From Larix kaempferi (Eukaryota; Streptophyta; Pinopsida; Pinales; Pinaceae): a DNA stretch of 64,000 nucleotides. This document shows positions 60,735 to 64,000 of the stretch, in pieces; the stretch's first letter is position 1; each line of letters starts with the position of its first letter. A program made the position numbers and the translations under genes. The DNA lies in NCBI GenBank assembly GCA_027924585.1, contig BSBM01000106.1, positions 39,695,501-39,759,500 of the forward strand, read 5' to 3'. The notes beneath the pieces are model-generated. The model ran no database searches and was not told the origin of the DNA. It saw only the letters and a program-made list of their open reading frames with translations.

Positions 60735-62454
60735 TGTAGAGATCCCCCCGTTGTGGGGTCATCCCTAAAACTAAACTGAAACACATCTAAATATTATAAT
60801 AATGATTCCAACTTATCAATGGTAGAAAAACTAAATTACACATAAATAAATTTAACTTAAGCAAATACAAGTGGAACTTTATACCTGTCATCCATCCATC
60901 GATCTCGCTTGCCCTTGCCGCCTGTTTCTTCATTGTGTCCCTCCAGCCTAAGCTCGTTTAACTATAGGTGCAACAACCGTTAGCTTCGCTACCCAACCGT
61001 AGGCTTATGCTTTCAGTTGCATATCCACCCCCGAGCTTCGAGGTCGTAGAGCTCACACACACCAATACTAGAGACTCAGAAATGGGTTCCCTCCCCACCA
61101 GAATCTCTTGCCAAACTCCAATAGCACAAGTCACTCTCTTTACAAAAATTACGATAACCATCCAAACATTAGGTCCCTTCCCCATTCCCCAAGCCTTCCT
61201 TAAGTAGGAAAACTCACTGCGAGACACATGTTGCTTCATGCAAAAATGCCTAATTTTTAGCTCACCTATCCATGTGTCAAGTTTTCTAAGAGAGTGCACC
61301 AACTTTCCTAAATCTACTCAAGTTTTTCTCCCTGATGTTCCATCTAATTTCTATTTTTGTGGGTGCAAGTGGTGTTAACTAAATTCTCAAGCCTAGTATT
61401 CCATTTGCTCCTAAAATAATAATTTCTATTATTTTAAATACTAAAAATGCATTTTCATGTGCAATTGGCCTAAATGCAATTTTTAAGTTTTTATGCATAA
61501 TGTTTATCAATTAATCCCTTCTAGGACCTAGGTACCACACCGTTGAGTCCATCCATCCTTTATTCTCTTTTGTCGATATGGTACCACTCCGTCGGGTCCA
61601 CTCGTCCGTCATTTCCGTTTGTCGGCAAGGTACCACATTATCGAGTCCTTGTGTCCATCTTTTCCATTTATCGACAAGGTACCACATCGTCGGGTCCTTC
61701 CGCTGATATTCTTTCGTTGCATATGACTTGCGGGAAATTCATGTAGGGATTTTAGGATCCGTTACCTTCAATCCTCCGTCTACACACTATTGGAGACTAA
61801 TGGCACTGAGTAGTAATTTCATTCTTACTGCGCACTCCCCAACTCGTACATGACCAACTCCATCATGGTCCGCTTCGCACGACCTCACGCTTCCCTTGAG
61901 TAAGCGGGTCAATGCTTCTCTACTCATGCGTGAAATTTCGTTGGAATTTGACACCGTCGTCGTTCTTCCGTGTGTGATTTTATTCGTACTCTACGACCCC
62001 TTTATTTCCTTTGTTAGTCCATCGGTGAATCGTTTCACCTGTCGCTACACACATGCTCAAAAGTACACATTAATAGCTCTGCTCTTATTTATCATAATTT
62101 ATTTTATAAACCGCTAGTCGTTAAGCATCATAATTTATTCATAAACATCATAATTCATCTCATAAACTGATAATCGTTAAGCAACTAAAGTTTACTCATA
62201 ATATCATATATTTCGTTAATCAGTTAATCATTACGTCAACATGCATTTATTCATCAAATTCAGATAAAGTCTTCATTTCCCCAATTGTCATTCAATTCAT
62301 TATTTTTCGTTTGTCAATAGTCGTCTTACATATCTTCAAGTGTTTCTCAATCATTAAGACTTATCAAGACCCAAAAGACCACTTTATCAAAGTTTTTCAG
62401 CCGGGTCACTCGACAGGTGCCCTTAAAGTCCACAGTCATTCTAGAGGCATTACA
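60735..62454 (-). repeat. 5' LTR of the LARD-like element (1,720 bp)
   Basis: Minus-strand LTR beginning TGTAATGCC and ending GGGGGGATCTCTACA. It aligns with the left LTR throughout, but without the solo-LTR insertion, so it preserves the empty site near 61650. Confidence 0.9.
61531..61727. repeat. 49-bp tandem repeat inside the LTR, four copies
   Basis: GGTACCAC starts at 61531, 61580, 61629 and 61678, each followed by a (C/T)CGT(C/T)G(A/G)GTCC variant. The same array in the left LTR (from 47299) is split by the solo LTR. Confidence 0.88.
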
Positions 62455-62459
62455 TTTTG
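62455..62459 (+). repeat. Right target-site duplication TTTTG
   Basis: Matches 46478-46482. Confidence 0.85.
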
Positions 62460-64000
62460 GAGAGCTACCCAAACCCATTCCCATAGGCTTTGAAATGAAC
62501 AAAAAAATGACAAAGTAAGGAAGAAGCTATTAGCCGAGAAATAAATAAATTATGTGAATGCCTCCTGTGATGAAAATTTTAGGAGATTTCTCAACTCTCT
62601 GCAATAATATCTCTTTTGATATAGGATTTATGCTCATGAAATTTTACAGAAAAATCCCATTAGAGCACAAAACTTTGAAACGAAAACACCACGGAAAGGG
62701 GAAACTGATGTGAGGGGTGGACATAATCATAATAATCACAGCTAAATTCACATTTCAATGAATATATCTTGTTCTATCACTTGTAGTGAGCACTTTGATG
62801 CAATATACTAAATTATTAAATATTGTATCTATGCAAAACCAACCAAAAATAGAAAATGGAGGGACCTATCCAAAAATTTGAGTAGTTTTCGTTATGATGC
62901 AAAATAGCACTATTTCATGTACAAGCTACCTTTCTTATAAGAGTAACAATACTCCTTATACCCCTTGTAGAGGCCAATCTGAAAATCAAACATCTAGTTA
63001 TGGAGTATGGTAAAGAACTATTGCTTCTGTGTAGGAGCTACAGCCTCCTTCACATGAATCTCACACTTGAAATATATGAACACTTGTCAAATTATGCTAA
63101 ATTACCTCCGCATTTACTTTTTTTTATAGATACTTAGCTTTTTGACTATAGAATAGAGACAACCTATGGATTAAATTTTAAGTTTGTATTTGATTACCTG
63201 ATCTTGAATGGAGCTGGCACACGGTAAATATGACTGTGTATTTTATTTCCTGGCCATTTGTCAATACCTACAGACAAAATACAGACATCCATTAAACTTA
63301 TAGCCATGGAAGAAACCATCGATAAAACCATGAGTAAATGTGAAAATAACTGATTCAATTTGCACACGGTCATAACAATTACATCTACTGAAAAAAATAG
63401 AGTCAATCGTTTTTATTACTTTAGTGATTCTCGAGGATTTAAAATGTACTTGTAATCATGTATCTTCCAAAGAAGTCATTTGAGGCCACTCCCATTTAAA
63501 ATTAAGCAACAAAACTCCCCCTTCAATGGCGAATATCAGTGACTCTCTCAAACTAGAGACCAAGGTAGCAATTATGGCCTTTGATGGTCAAATGGATGCT
63601 TTGTGACTCAAAGATTGGTTGAGGCTTGGTTTTAATTTTTTATTTGGATGTGCCAAAGGATCTATTGGATTTTTTTTTTTAGATTGCTAGAAAGGTCAAG
63701 TTTGTGGATCCTCTAAAAAACCCTTGAAAATATACAATATTAATTATTAAAGGAAAAGTGCAAGGCCCTAGAACTTTTCTATAAAATACCACCTCCCTTC
63801 ATCCTAAAACACACAAATTGAAGTTCATCATAGAAGTATGCATTTTGGAATTTGTGAGTGATTTGGAGCAGTCATAGATCTGAAATTTCTATGTTTCTGT
63901 TTCATGTTTTTGTTAATATCATTCTCCATATTTGGATCTTGGATTTTAAAAAGATATGGCAGATATGTATCTGTTTCCATTCAACATGGGAGAAAATTGG
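62460..64000. other. AT-rich flank, no supported gene
   Basis: Frames are short and lack motifs (63194-63406 minus is hydrophobic). A TCTATAAAATACC TATA-like site lies at ~63778. Confidence 0.4.

Larger units (their letters stand above)
46483..62454 (-). mobile_element. Complete LTR retrotransposon lacking recognisable gag-pol (LARD-like)
   Basis: Two LTRs (46483-49724 with a nested insertion, and 60735-62454) share both ends: TGTAGAGATCCCC on the left, GGCATTACA on the right. A tRNA-iMet primer site lies inside the right LTR, and a CTTCGGGACGAAG...GAGGGGGTG purine tract lies inside the left one, on the minus strand. TTTTG target duplications flank the whole. Transcription would run right to left. 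The ~11-kb interior has no reverse transcriptase, integrase or protease motif, only nested or captured sequence. It would depend on another element's enzymes. Confidence 0.88.

Noticed and set aside
1-64000. CRISPR array or bacterial operon
   Set aside because: Tandem repeats here have no regular unique spacers, and introns, LTRs and plant LINE sequence show a eukaryotic genome.

Overview
The window looks like a stretch of a large, repeat-rich land-plant nuclear genome. It is AT-rich, almost without intact host genes, and packed with nested transposable elements. Plant-type signals are a LINE ribonuclease H of the plant RVT_3 kind, an LTR element primed by initiator-methionine tRNA, a replication protein A-like gene beside a Helitron helicase, and intron-bearing fragments of a plant copper P1B-ATPase. 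A gymnosperm or another big-genome plant is plausible, but the sequence does not settle this.

Layout. 1-4442 is the 3' end of an LTR retrotransposon: an unidentified 534-aa ORF, a purine-rich tract and a 2.03-kb LTR (2411-4442). 4443-15700 is mostly anonymous AT-rich DNA with two tandem duplications and one hairpin. 15750-17265 holds a repeat unit that reappears inverted at 40-41 kb. About 18.1-28.7 kb is a nearly complete Helentron-type rolling-circle transposon on the minus strand. It has an OTU / second OTU-like / Rep (HUH-Y2) / PIF1 helicase / EEP endonuclease polyprotein broken by six small lesions, followed by a spliced RPA-like gene. 29.2-30.3 kb is an unclassified segment with a cluster of TGCATGCA and telo-box motifs. 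31.2-35 kb carries degenerate Copia ribonuclease H pieces and duplicated anonymous DNA. 35.7-42.4 kb is a mosaic of repeated units around captured exons of an HMA5/RAN1-like copper ATPase, with a GC-rich minisatellite block at 41.45-42.1 kb and terminal-looking hairpins.

46483-62454 is a complete LTR retrotransposon on the minus strand. It has 5-bp target duplications (TTTTG), 1.7-kb LTRs and a tRNA-iMet primer site, but no recognisable gag or pol, so it resembles a LARD. It landed next to a PPR-like remnant. A solo LTR of another family (47420-48917, target duplication TTACA) is inserted in its left LTR; the right LTR preserves the empty site. Its 11-kb interior holds a 2.4-kb terminal-inverted-repeat element with a 5'-truncated LINE nested in it, a GC-richer spliced ORF of unknown function and an F-box-like fragment.

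The element of most interest is the Helentron. Its polyprotein appears to begin with two OTU cysteine-protease folds, the second with the catalytic cysteine replaced by serine, and to carry a 108-residue tandem repeat ahead of a Rep with all catalytic residues visible.
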